A stretch of DNA of 64,000 nucleotides from the NCBI GenBank assembly GCA_012934845.2, contig WNNJ02002751.1, positions 186,001-250,000 of the forward strand, written 5' to 3'. The DNA comes from Pomphorhynchus laevis. Taxonomy: Eukaryota; Acanthocephala; Palaeacanthocephala; Echinorhynchida; Pomphorhynchidae. The translations under genes and the position numbers were made by a program. Numbering within the stretch: the first letter of the stretch is position 1; the number at the start of each line of letters is the position of its first letter. This document shows, piece by piece, positions 45,421 through 57,300 of the stretch. A model generated the notes under the pieces. That model saw only the letters and a program-made list of their open reading frames with translations, had not been told where the DNA came from and searched no databases.

Positions 45421-46925
45421 AAGCTGATTAATAGTGAAAGCTCGAATATATATAAGATAAACATTTGGAAAGATTATATATTTGATAAAATTAAAAACAA
45501 AATGAAAATAACAAACAATTATAAAAGGAAAGATAAAATTAATAAAGATATGTATAAAGAACTTACTAAATTAAAGGATAACTATATAATAACAACTATT
45601 GATAAAGCTAGTAATAACTTTGTCTTCATATGTAAAAAGCTTTATTATGATATACTAATGAAAGAGGTTAATTCTAATGATTTAAATGTAAATCCAACAT
45701 ATGAACGTAGTGAGTTGAGTTTAGAGAACAATTATTACAAGTCACTGTTCTATAATGGATAAAAAGGGTATAAAGGTTGAATTAGATAATAAAACTATAC
45801 CTATATTATATTGGAATCCAAAATTACATAAAAATCCAATAAAACCTAGGTTCATATGTAGTGCGTTTAAATGTACATTAAAACCACTTTCTGTCTATAT
45901 GAATAAAAAATACTTAAAGTAATTAAAGCACATTTTAAAAAATATTGCGAGGTAATCGAAATTAATACTGGTATAAAACACTATTTCAGTATTAATTCTA
46001 CAAAAGAATTTTTAGAACACAAAAAAGGAATAAATTTTAAAATATATATACATACGATTTTGGTACGCTTTATACAAATCTAGATTTAGAAGATATTACA
46101 GAAGCGTTAGTAAAATTAATAAATCTTATATTCGGAAAAAGATATACATATATATGTTATAATAATTATAACGCCTATCTAACAAAAATTAAACCATCAA
46201 GTAAATATAAATATACGGATAAAATTGAATTAATAGAATCCTTAAATATTTTGATAAATCAAAATTATTTAAAAGTAGGGACATCTATATTTATACTAAT
46301 AAAAGGTGTTCCAATGGGAAGTAATATTAGCGCAATTATAGCTGACTTGTTTTTAAGCTTTATAGAATATGAATTTGTTCATAACTGTGTAAAAACTAAA
46401 TCTAAACAATATAAATATATGAAATATATGTTTCGATACATTGATGATATATGTGTATTTAATTCTAATAATTTTTATTCAATTAGTGATCAAAGTTATT
46501 CAGAAAGCCTTATTTTTAACAAAACCAATATTAATGATAAAGAAAGTGTATATATAGATATGAACATTAAATTAACATTAACTAAAACTACTATTAATTT
46601 ATATCGTAAAGATGACATATTTAAATTTACAAGAAACATATTTTTGCATGAGCAAAAATATGTTCATGCATAATATATAATATAAAATATAATACATTAA
46701 ATAATGAAATTTTAAGAATTGCAACAATATGTAATGATATTGGCTTTCTTCAAAATCATTTAAATAATTTAATAGATACATATTTTAAACTAGGTTACTA
46801 TAAAAATAACATCAAGCAGAAAATAGTAAAATATATAAATCAACACAATAATATAAAGAATAAATTTAAACTCTTAAGTGGCAAATTTTTATGGATAGAT
46901 AATAAATAATATACTTTGTATTAGA
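45421..46925 (+). mobile_element. Naiad-type PLE, copy 2 (RT to C-terminus)
   Basis: Second long Naiad copy, collinear with copy 1 and reaching further 3'. It has IDKASNNFVFICKKLY (about 45,600), the HKNPIKPRF region, LINQNYLKVGTSIF, GVPMGSN (46,308-46,328) and the active site MFRYIDDICVFN (46,429-46,464), then a helical C-terminus to about 46,910 (NNIKNKFKLLSG). It has more than one break. The GIY-YIG half is missing here too. Confidence 0.75.
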
Positions 46926-47275
46926 ATAAGATACTAGATAGTTTTATCAGAGGAAATGCATCATTAGCATGTATTCGGCCCCGCTGCTATGTTGGGTAGA
47001 GCAGTTAGGGGCCGAAACCTGATAGCATAGCAGTTCCTCCCGATGACCTCTAATTCTTATTTTGATACAATGTCTGTTATTTATTAGTCAATTCATAAAA
47101 TTGAAGTTTATTTTAAATTTCAATTTTTTATTTTAACTTGATTTAAATTATAGAAAATCTAAAAACAATTATTAATTTTATTATTTAATTATTAAATTTT
47201 GATTTAGCATTATTATGTTTTGTTTATTTTATAATTATATTAAATACGTAGACTCAGTTAGCTGATTTGATTTAA
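46926..47275 (+). repeat. Naiad 3' tail with structured RNA segment (copy 2)
   Basis: The best-preserved tail. TTCGGCCCC (46,974-46,982) pairs perfectly with GGGGCCGAA (47,008-47,016). Inside this loop CTGCT (46,984-46,988) can pair with AGCAG (47,000-47,004), or CTGCTATG (46,984-46,991) can pair outside the loop with CATAGCAG (47,026-47,033), a pseudoknot. AGAGG (about 46,950) and CCTCT (about 47,047) could close the whole. It ends TACGTAGACTCAGTTAGCTG (47,249-47,268). 47,276-47,550 holds nothing recognised. Confidence 0.8.
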
Positions 47276-47552
47276 ATATTAAATATTTTTCTTTTTTGAT
47301 TTGATGCAGATATTTTTTGTTTGTGTTTGAGCGAGATACATTCTTTATAACATTAATTCTACTCACCGGGTTGTTTGTTTCTGAGTTGTTCTTTCGTTTA
47401 GAATCCAGTCTTCGTCTGTTTCCATATCCATCTTTATGCCTTTATTTTCTTATTATTGTTGTCGGTGCAATCCAATACTGCTGATAAAATGCGTTTCGCT
47501 ATAATATATTTCGCTGTATTTGTACTATACTGCGCTCGTACAAATTTCGACG

Positions 47553-48290
47553 TTAAAAAATGACTGTTGTACATATGTATGAATTTTCCAGTGTAATAAC
47601 GTGGCTTTGCCCAATAATTGAAATTGTTCTAGCCAGGTCGATATCACAACGTTTCCGTGCATCACAGTCCAAACTCAATGCACTAGTGCATAAGATGTAT
47701 GGACTACATATGACTACAACAGCGTTTCGTGACGCAATGTCTGTGAGGTACGGCTGGACTCCATCAAAGATACCGAACAAATGTATGTGTGGAGGATTTT
47801 AATACTGTTCATGCATTGCCATTCAAGAGAGGTTGTTTATTAACCATACGTCACAATAAGGTTTGTAATCTCGTATCAAAGGTACTCACATACGTGTCTT
47901 CTGGGGTTGCTAGTTAGCCAAGTCTATCTTGCGTTCCTGACGCAATCAGTTTCGAAAATGACGCGACAACTCGAAGACGAGACGCGTGCCTGATATCGTG
48001 TGTAGTGGATTGTTCAGTGGTAGGATGGAGCGTACGTTTTTGACGTATGCATTTTCAACAAAAGAGCTCATCCTATATTTCGCGATCGTCGGCTGCGTTC
48101 TTTGAATATCATGAGCAACGAAAGCGAAGCAAAACGTATGCATATTATTATTGTAGAGCGTTCCAAAATCGTTACTTTACTTTTGAGAACCGATTAAATG
48201 TTCTTCTTTCGATAACCTTAATTTCATTCGACGAACAAATTAACGCTTACCGTGCTTTGGCTCTAAATACCGTATACATCTTTGTCCCGT
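47553..48290 (+). mobile_element. LINE family A fragment A13, plus strand
   Basis: Plus-strand segment with MTTTAFRDAMSVRYGWTPSK and CMCGG (47,707-47,800), the knuckle onset as in A7 (LSVRYGWQ...CVCGE), followed by frame-broken RLE sequence with DIVCSGLFSGRMERTF near 48,000 and a FNKRAH segment. It is 5'- and 3'-truncated and lies just upstream of the cytidine deaminase exons. Confidence 0.65.
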
Positions 48291-48543
48291 ACAAATTATA
48301 ATATGACGAATATTATTAAATATAAGGATTTTGCGATATGGTCACATCTCTGTAGATGCAAATCTTGCTTGCTTACTATACGTCTCAGAATTGTGTTGAG
48401 TCGGAGGTATCTTTCATTGTTTAATTTCATTGAATCTAATTATCATATTGGTCAACCTCTATGTCGATTAGAAAGCGTAATTAAGCTTTTTGCAAGTTAT
48501 ATTATTGGTCTAAAATATGAATTAATGCTAAATTACTTAAGAG

Positions 48544-51500
48544 GATAATGATTTCATTGATGTTCAACTGCTACGAAAAATGTCAGAGGAAGTAAGAGAA
48601 AATGCATATGCCCCGTTTAGTAATTTTAAAGTCGGCGTAGTCGTTTCCAGTAAAGACGGACGTAAATTCACAGGTGATAAATCATATACGACGTTTCGTT
48701 AATATAATTGTTCCAGGATGTAACGTTGAAAATAGTTCCTACGGATTAACAATATGCGCAGAGCAAGTAGCAATAACAAAGGCTGTGTCCGAAGGAGCGA
48801 GGGAATTTACATGTATATTCATAAATTGGTTAGTATTTAGCAATTTCTTTGTTAATACTTTATTTCCTAAATTTAAACGTCATTCCTGTACATTGTTTCT
48901 TCATTAAGAATCTATTCGATTTTGAATGAATTAATTAACTTTGACAAAACTTATTTTCGTTTATTTTGAAGATATAACTCTCGCTTATAAACAATTGTTT
49001 AAGAAGTTGATAAGCGAGGAAACAGTTTATTCAATGAATTTTCGAGCGCAACTGCATTCATCATCAGATCTACAACATAGCAAATCACTATTTACAACAA
49101 GTCAATACAGGAAAATAAATTTACAAATAAAATATCAGCATGCGTTGCGAAAGGCGTGTAAGTTGTGGTATCGTTTAACCTCCCTTAAATTCGTTTTCGG
49201 TAATAATAAATTGGTATCTGCTTTATTATTAGTAAAAACGTTTTTCGTTTTTAGAAAATAAGCTTCATAGATAAATCGTTTATGGTAGTTGTTCTCAATA
49301 CGTAAAGCACGGGTGTCGATCACGTGATTTTTACACATGATGTGTTCAACAAGTGCGCTCACACACAGCGAACCTGAGAGATTTTTCCGATGTTGGTAAA
49401 TTCTTGTTTTAAGGGGTTTCCGAGTCTGGCCTATATAAGCCTGGTTGCATTAACCGCATTTTTGAATTTTGATGTCATTCCTAAATGTGCGAAGGTAAGT
49501 TGCGGTATACGTTCATTTAATAAGATTAAGTTCAAACTACAAAACAAAATAATACATATGCCTATTTCAGAACTAAAAAGTTTGGTATCAAAACTAAATG
49601 TCAAAATTTTAGCTCGTAACGATTACATCGAGCAGCGAATTTCAACCTGAAATTATCTTACGAGTTACAACTTTCATCTCTAAACGATATACAATCGAGT
49701 CATTAATTTGCGGTCTCACGCACTCCAAAAATATTTATGAACTCGTATTTGCTAAATGCACGGCTAACGCGAACTACCGTAAAAATTTCTCTCTTTACTC
49801 TCCAATTTTATTCCGAAACCGATGGTTGTTCTTCACAAGATTTTGTTATCAACAGGTCCGATATCGATTTAGATCTCAGAAAAAGCTTTGCTTTACAAGG
49901 ATCCCAATTACACTCTTTCAACATTGTGTCGAATCGACACACTTAAATTATTTTGCGAATTAGAATGTTTAGCAAAACACAGCAATCAAGAGAACCCCAA
50001 AATTGTTGATCTACTAGGGTGCGATAAGTTCAATAAACTTCGTTCTGACCCTACTATGGCACATCAATGAGAATACAACACCATACGACAACTAGATAAA
50101 GAGGGTAAACTTCCGGATGGTGCTATCACCAAGCTTATTTCAATCAATGCCAAGGCGGCGTTTATGTATATACTACCCAAAATACATAAGGACCTCAACC
50201 CGTCTATCCAGTGGGATATTTTGGAAATGATTTATGATTCAATTGGGCTTCTCAATGTTCTTGTACAAAGAACAAACCATGGATCATTGGAAACAACTGT
50301 CTATAGAAAACCTAATATTCCATATCAAATTGTTCACAGATCTTCTAATGTTCCTACAGCATGAAAGTCAGCAAAAGCTAAATCGTTATTACACTGAAGC
50401 CGTATAATCTGTTCCTCTATCGATCTAAAACAGACAGAAGACAAATTAATTGTTAATTTGTTAAAATCCGCTGATTTCCCTGAATCAATTATTCGCAAGT
50501 CTTACGTTAGTTACCTTGATAACTACTTTAAAACTAAATCCGTTTATGAAAGTGCAAAAGTTTATGAAATTCCATGCGGTTCGTGCAACCAGGCTTATAT
50601 AGGCCAGACTCGGAAAACCCTTAAAACAAGAATTTACCAACATCGGAAAAATCTCTCAGGTTCGCTGTGTGTGAGCGCACTTGTTGAACACATCATGTGT
50701 AAAAATCACGTGATCGACACCCGTGCTTTACGTATTGAGAACAACTACCATAAACGATTTATCTATGAAGCTTATTTTCTAAAAACGAAAAACGTTTTTA
50801 CTAATAATAAAGCAGATACCAATTTATTATTACCGAAAACGAATTTAAAGGAGGTTAAACGATACCACAACTTACACGCCTTTCGCAACGCATGCTGATA
50901 TTTTATTTGTAAATTTATTTTCCTGTATTGACTTGTTGTAAATAGTGATTTGCTATGTTGTAGATCTGATGATGAATGCAGTTGCGCTCGAAAATTCATT
51001 GAATAAACTATGTTTCCTCGCTTATCAACTTCTAATACCATTTTTTTGAATGAAGTTTTTACTTTTTCAAAAAAAGCATCATTTCGTTAGCTATCTTAAA
51101 TTTTCAACTGTCTCTTAGCATAGTTTTAACAAACAAATATTCGACTGTGTTGAGCAAAAATGGTTGTAAGAATAATCCACTAGCGATATATTATTTGCTT
51201 TATCAGAATTTTAAGTAAATTATTATAGCGAATTTATTAATCTTTATTCTTGATAATTTTGCATTCATCTTCTTCCAAAAGTTAATTCCTTAATTAATCA
51301 TATTTTTTCGCCGATTAATTGATTTTACATATTTTATTAGTACGTACTTCTTTAATTTGTCTTTCTTTGCTTCATTTGTTGTTTCTGATATACAATCTTT
51401 TTGTATTTATTAATATTTATTTAATTAATAAATATATTTTATTTTATATATTTTATGAATAAATGTTTATTTATTAAATATTATTTAAATATTTTATATT

Positions 51501-52972
51501 TTAAATATTAACAAATTTATTCAAATATATACTAAATTTTTAATTTTTATTTACTTTATAAATTTTATTAATTTCATAAATACATATTTTTTATCTATTA
51601 ATAGTTTAAATAATATTTGATTCTGACCACAGTTTATAAGGCAGATATTCAATTTACATATTATAAATAAATTTGTAAATATTTATTCCATGTAAATATT
51701 TAAATTGCATATTAAAGACGAAAAATTTAAGTCTTACCAAAAAATCAGGAAAGTTAAAATAAATACAATATAACCATATTTTGTGGTTTATCATTTAATA
51801 GTTGTATCCTGTTATGTGAAAATGTTGCTAGATCAGGCCGAACGCATCAGCACATACCATGTAGTAATAATTAAATAACTATAATTGTATCAGAACATAC
51901 CGAATTAAAAATTCCATACCGTGTGGAAAAGGTATTCTTTTACATGGACGAAGTTGTATCGACATCATTTCAAGCCAAAATAATGTGAATGTAGCACCTA
52001 AAACTAAACTTTGAATTGCAACTTTTAAACAAGCACAAGTTCATTACTTGCTTGTATAATCGGCTTCTACCGTATCCTCCCTTTATATTAACAGATTATT
52101 TCGCCCGTCGACTTTTGATCATTCCGTTTTAAATCGTTCATTCAATAAACTGCTTTTTTATTCATGGACTTTTTTCTGAGCTCAAGCTACCTATTTCTAA
52201 GAATGTGTATTCTTCATTTTTGTAAGATCTACTCTTAAACTCGCTGAAATGTGTTGCCGTGACGAAATAACCTTGTCGGCTCATAATCTCAAATACTAAA
52301 CGCTGGCACATAAAACAATTTAAACACGTCCATAGGCTGAGTGTTTTCAAATTTAAAAGTGGTTGTGAATCAATTATTGTATTCACTGGTTTTAAAAATG
52401 ACCAAATATCATATGTTGTAGAAGAAATTTATTATAATATTAAAAGATCACCATACATCTTGTACATTTGGAAGACCATAATATGTTCTTAAACATCATC
52501 AAAACCCTTGTCAAGATAGCGAGTTAGGGAGTTATGCACACCGGACAAAATTGTGGATTAAGATGTTTTGGTTAGAAAACATTATATCCTCAAAGTTTAA
52601 AATTTCAATCCCCTTCATAAAATCAACATTTTCTGCACATCGATCAGATGAAATATAAAGAATAGAATTTATTTTCGAATTTTATCAAATATTTATTTCC
52701 AAATTTCATCAAATAATATAAATTAAAAAATGGATTGAGTTGATGGCCATAGGGTAATTTTTAAAATAAATATTTAAATATACAGTTTGTTGTCACTGAC
52801 TAGTAAGTATTTTATGTTTAGTGGGCGAGAAAACGGATTGAGCTCACCTTGCGGCGCTTGTAGACAAATAATAGCAGAATTTTCACCAATGAAGATTATT
52901 CTTTGTGATGGTGACAAATATAAAATACATGATGACATTTCAGAACTACTGCCAAATTATTTTAAGTTGTAA
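48544..52972 (+). CDS. Cytidine deaminase (three visible exons)
   Basis: Exons 48,544-48,673, 48,717-48,828 and 52,822-52,972 (TAA) join in phase; all introns are GT-AG. The protein deaminates cytidine and deoxycytidine to uridine forms (pyrimidine salvage, cytosol, zinc enzyme, usually a tetramer). Seen: [37 protein letters not shown] with the zinc Cys and catalytic Glu (CAE), and SPCGACRQ with the two other zinc Cys; it ends ELLPNYFKL. Intron 1 is 43 bp; intron 2 is 3,993 bp and holds a PLE. The first visible exon starts after an AAGAG acceptor-like site. An initiator exon upstream is likely but unseen (Met at 48,580 is an alternative). All key residues are intact. Confidence 0.92.
49002..49459 (-). 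repeat. Left arm of a 460-bp inverted repeat (PLE end)
   Basis: Near-identical reverse complement of 50,573-51,033. It carries, on the minus strand, the GIY-YIG C-terminal part ([19 protein letters not shown]) and the CTGATGA...GAAA terminal block of the PLE to its right. Confidence 0.9.
49460..51033 (+). mobile_element. Penelope-like element in the CDA intron
   Basis: Plus strand: an N-terminal helical region, an RT onset with [14 protein letters not shown] (50,164-50,210), a deletion over most of the RT palm, [19 protein letters not shown] (50,291-50,350), and an open C-terminal part (50,458-50,898) with a GIY-YIG nuclease: [20 protein letters not shown], then [10 protein letters not shown] and IENNY. 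The 3' end has CTGATGA (50,966-50,972) and GAAA (50,990-50,993), a hammerhead-like core typical of PLE ends. The catalytic RT box is lost, so this copy cannot move itself. Inverted arms bound it, an arrangement known for PLEs. Confidence 0.8.
51034..52821. other. Rest of CDA intron 2: AT-rich
   Basis: A/T-rich intronic DNA with no retroelement motif I can name. The minus-strand open frame at 52,162-52,386 has a CFMCQRL segment but no family features. The acceptor TTTATGTTTAG ends at 52,821. Confidence 0.5.
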
Positions 52973-53164
52973 TAATTCATGCAATTGATGATCTGTTTGC
53001 TGTGAAATTTATATTATAAAATTATATTGCTCTGATATCGGATGGCAATAAAAATGGCTAAATTCAGGAAATTCATTTGTAAATAGTTAAAATTTAAAGA
53101 TTGCGACATTCATACATATTGCAATTTAATATACTAGCTGTGTAGATCACTGCACGTAGTCGTA

Positions 53165-53850
53165 CAATTAACCAAATCAGCAAACTGAGTCTACGTATTG
53201 TTATATAATTATAAAATAAACAAAACATAATAATGCTAAATCAAAATTTAATAATTAAATAATAAAATTAATAATTGTTTTTAGATTTTCTATAATTTAA
53301 ATTAAGTTAAAAAATAAAAATAAAAATAAAAAATAAAAAATATACTTTAAAATAAACGTCATTTTTATGAATTGACTAATAAATAACAGACGTTGTATCA
53401 GAATAAGAATTAGAGGTCATCAGGAGGAACTGCTATGCTATCATGTTTCGACCCCTAACTCCTCTACCCAACATAGCAGCGGGGCCGAATACATGCTAAT
53501 GATGCATTTCCTCTGATAAAACTATCTAGTATCTTATTCTAATACAAAGTATATTATTTATTATCTATCCATAAAAATTTGCCACTTAAGAGTTTAAATT
53601 TATTCTTTATATTATTGTGTTGATTTATATATTTTACTATTTTCTGCTTGATGTTATTTTTATAGTAACCTAGTTTAAAATATGTATCTATTAAATTATT
53701 TAAATGATTTTGAAGAAAGCCAATATCATTACATATTGTTGCAATTCTTAATATTTCATTATTTAATGTATTATATTTTATATTATATGGAATGTATGAA
53801 TTGCTATTATTGTTAGGTTTATTATAATAATGTAACTTTAACAATTACTA
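53165..53850 (-). mobile_element. Naiad 3' fragment with tail, minus strand
   Basis: The minus-strand frame 53,844-53,554 encodes the Naiad C-terminus (NDIGFLQNHLNNLIDTYFKLG...NKFKLLSGKFLWID), followed by the structured tail (about 53,515-53,395) and the terminal TACGTAGACTCAGTTTGCTG near 53,180. GGCCCC/GGGGTC still pairs with one wobble, and CTGCTATG/CATAGCAG is perfect. 52,973-53,165 is the 3' flank of CDA. Confidence 0.8.
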
Positions 53851-54849
53851 ATTTACATACTAAGCCAAAGTTTTTTCATTATTAAGTAAAGTTGGATCAT
53901 ATAATGATCACGTAATCCTGTTTTAAGGATAGAAATCAGATTAGATATCTGAGCCTATATTTTTTATTTATAAAATACAAAATAATGCTTAATAAAAATT
54001 AAATTATTAAATAATTAAAAATGTTTTAATTATTTCAGAATGCTTGAACTGGAACCAGTTCCGTCTGATGACATCTAATATTCTGATACATCGTCGTATC
54101 TTATTTATTAGTAAATTCATAAAATTGATTTTTATTTAATTTTAATTTTTAATTTTATCATTATATAATTTTTTTAATTTTATTTTTTTATATAAATTGT
54201 ATAAATATAAATATTGTACAAATAGTTATAAAAATATTTATATAAATATTGTCTAAATATAAATTGTGCGTAGATTAAAATCTACGTAAAATCTACGTAG
54301 ATTCAGTTTAATTAAAAATACGTAGATTCAATTATCTGATTTGTTACATTTAGCAAGTTTTAATGACTTGACATTAAAATGACTTGACTAAGTTGCATTC
54401 TAAGGTAAAGTTTCTTCATTATTAAGTAAAGTGATCATATAATGATGATCACGTAATCCTGGATATCTAAGCATTAACATTACTTTGATCGTATTTTAAG
54501 GATAAATATTTTAAGGATAGAAATAAGATCAGCAAACTGAGCCTGCATTTTTATTTATAAAATACAACATAAACCTAAACAAATATCGAATAATTAAATA
54601 ATTAAATTGTATTTATTAATATCCATCAAGTGGATTTTAATAATTTCAGAATGCTTGAAACAAGCTTATTATTTCCGCCGAATTATACTGGAATCATTTC
54701 ACATTAATGATGCAGAGGAAAAGATGCATGCAGGGCCATAAGTCCAACTATATTTAAAAAATACTAAATGCTTGCAACATCATAAAGTCTTTGAATTCTT
54801 CCTGAATTCTTCATACTTATGTCTAAAAGCTGTCAATGATAATGATAAC
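53851..54849. other. Gap: diverged Naiad-tail relics in tandem
   Basis: 53,870-54,060 and 54,405-54,660 are diverged copies of each other (share TCATTATTAAGTAAAGT, CACGTAATCCTG and CAGAATGCTTGAA). Tail-like pieces include a TGATGACATCTAATATTCTG phrase at 54,060-54,085, and end motifs lie near 53,950, 54,300-54,340 and 54,540. No coding sequence. Confidence 0.6.
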
Positions 54850-55960
54850 GACCGAATAACGGTTGATTGAGTAGCTTGAACTAGGTGGTGCATCGTTCAA
54901 TACAGCGTTCATTCTTAACGCTATTTATGACCTAGTGATATTATGGCGACTTAATTTACTCCGTCTTCAGGGTGAAATGCCAGCCTGACTTCGTAGACAT
55001 GGTCGCACAATTAATCGACAAATTTTCTGATGTTTCTTCGGATGATACACCATCACTAAAGTTGCTGACCGTGATGTGTTAATTAGTTCTTCAATAAAAC
55101 ACGCGACGGACGACCGTAATACATTAGATACTAGAAAAGCAGGTTTGTGATTGGAAACAAGACAACTTTTACGGCATGTTTGTAGAAGCTGAATACTTAC
55201 AGGAACTGATCAAAGTCAAAAGAGGCTACGATAACAAAGGCACATGCAAGACAATAATAAACCAGGTTAAACATGATAATATTAGACAGGCCGCGTGATT
55301 GCTTGACTGACTTTTTGTAGGCATATCTCACGCAATGAATCACTACCTCTTTTCCACACCTCAACAGCACACATCTGACGGTTACCAGAAACAATCTGTA
55401 AATTTTTTAATGCAGCATAGAAGTGCTTTACCAACGATGCGTCTCAAAACATCGACTATTCCAGTAGGACGCATTCCATAATTCGTTTTATTCGTATTAA
55501 TGTACTCACTGCCTAGGCATTGAGATATACAGGATCAACTTCTTCAGACGCTATAGAAATTACAAATATTGCAATTGATGTCGCTAAACGCCTAAAATCT
55601 AAACCAATGATGTTAACATATGTCGCAAACTGTTAGAGTCGACCCCAGAGGGCCCAGCTGCTCTGTGTATATTCATCGACGCTCGTATTCTGTCGTATGC
55701 ACTCAGTTCACTGAGTGCAAGTCAATAATTGTTCCTGTCATTTATCGAGTGGATAATTTAGGACGAAATCATTGTCAACGGTAGCTGGTGGTGGGTTCAG
55801 TTTTTGTATTTCACAAAGTACGGAACAATTCGAAGGATCCTCACTTAAGTTCAAAGTACCTGGTTTCCAAATCTACTAAAAATGCCAAAATGCAACCCTA
55901 ATAAAGTTTTTGTAGACATGTTATCTCAATGTTTGGATGACTTCATCAAAGGATGTTTGG
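54850..55960 (-). mobile_element. LINE family A fragment A12, strongly decayed
   Basis: Minus strand: RAAGPSGVDSNSLRHMLTS (about 55,665-55,610) matches the RT onset of family A (GAAGPSGVDALSWRKMLTLFG). RCGKEVVIHCVRYAYKKSV (about 55,360-55,305) matches QRCGVEAVIHSVRK. Many breaks; no other domain is traceable. Confidence 0.65.
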
Positions 55961-56029
55961 ATGACTTCAATGGACTTAAATCGTCCATTTGAGTGAACCC
56001 TTTTCATGTAAATTTATTTGAAAAAATAA

Positions 56030-57300
56030 TAATTTTTGTTGTTAAACAATATTTTTTCTATTTTATAATTTTATTTAATACTAGACTCAGTTAGCTGATT
56101 TGATTTGATCTATTGACATTTTATTATACACGTTCGTATTATACATCGCCTTCCTCGGAGGGAGCTGGACCAGCAGTGCATCAAAGTACTCGGAACTCAT
56201 CAACGATGTGGTGTGTAATCCCGAATACGAACATGCCTGATGGCTCATAATCTGCTTCCCTAAGGTCACTACGGGCATCGCATATTAAGCCATCTGATAA
56301 AACACATTTCCTTACATCCACTCTAACAGAGACATGCGCGGGCATGTCATAACTGCCAACATCCGCGATCTTGACTGAACAATTCCCCCGCTACCCCGCA
56401 CACGCTGAACTAAAGGAACAGGTTCAACCCAAGGTTTCGAAACGATAGAGGACGGCGACATCTGCGGCGCGGTTAAGACGCTCTGCAACGACTTTACACT
56501 CCTACCTTATGATCGCGCTACGGCCCAGGTCTTACGTATGCAGCACCCTTCACACTCCATTCATCCACAAGGAGGATATAACCAGCGATCCGAATTTAAT
56601 GGTCGAATAGTGACGGATCTGTCGCTTTAGTACGCGTTTCAGTCTTTTTCGATCTCGTCGGGAAGAGGACCAGACGGTTTAAGCCCGTAACACCTGAAAG
56701 ATTTACTTGATTTTGCTGCGGGAGATGCTGCCAACAGACTGGTATAATCGCTATTCAATGTAACTATTCTGCTCCTCTCTGGTAATGTTCCTGATAATGT
56801 CGCTTCTGACATTGTGGAGCACAATTGCTCGCCTTAAAAAATTGGAGGAGTTCGCCCTTCGCTGTTGGTTTCACGATCAAACGTAGCGTTGCAAATCTCG
56901 CGTGCCGATTCGCTACGAGACTCCTTGTCGACAAACTTTTTCCGGCACAGATCGTCGTCGAAGTTCCAAGGAGTATAGAGGAAGCTATCAAGGGCCGTTA
57001 GTCTTTTGGATAAGAGACCGGATATTTCTTTGGAATAAAAACACTATACTAATGTTGATGCCGGCCACATCGGAAGGGGATGCTAAAGGATTGTGACGGC
57101 CACTTATCTTCTTTGTTCGGCTGTCAAAAGCCGAGAGACACGAGAAGAGAGTGGAGCGAGGATCTGGAGGTGCCCGGAAGAGGCCACCAGGAGTTAAGAA
57201 TATATGTGACAGATAGATCCCTACTCCTAAAGTTAAACCAAGGCAGGATTGATTGAGGCAATTGAGTGGCTCCATAATTGTGTAGGAATAGTGACTCATC
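56030..57300 (-). mobile_element. R2-like relic D2 and unidentified broken sequence
   Basis: 57,060-57,290 matches 36,140-36,380 of D1 (shared GATGCCGGC-ACATCGGA and GTGACGGCCACTT phrases), so a D-family piece is present. The rest (56,110-57,000) is GC-richer than its surroundings and has several minus-strand open stretches (for example 56,991-56,764 and 56,824-56,639) without recognisable motifs. A Naiad-tail end on the plus strand lies at about 56,083-56,110. Confidence 0.45.

Noticed and set aside
46950-47050. A hammerhead ribozyme in the Naiad tail
   Set aside because: GAAAC is directly followed by CTGATA, the wrong order and with no room for the stems; the pairing found is a hairpin or pseudoknot instead.
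46926-47275. A SECIS element for selenocysteine
   Set aside because: No AUGA/AA/GA quartet in the correct stem positions is visible on either strand.
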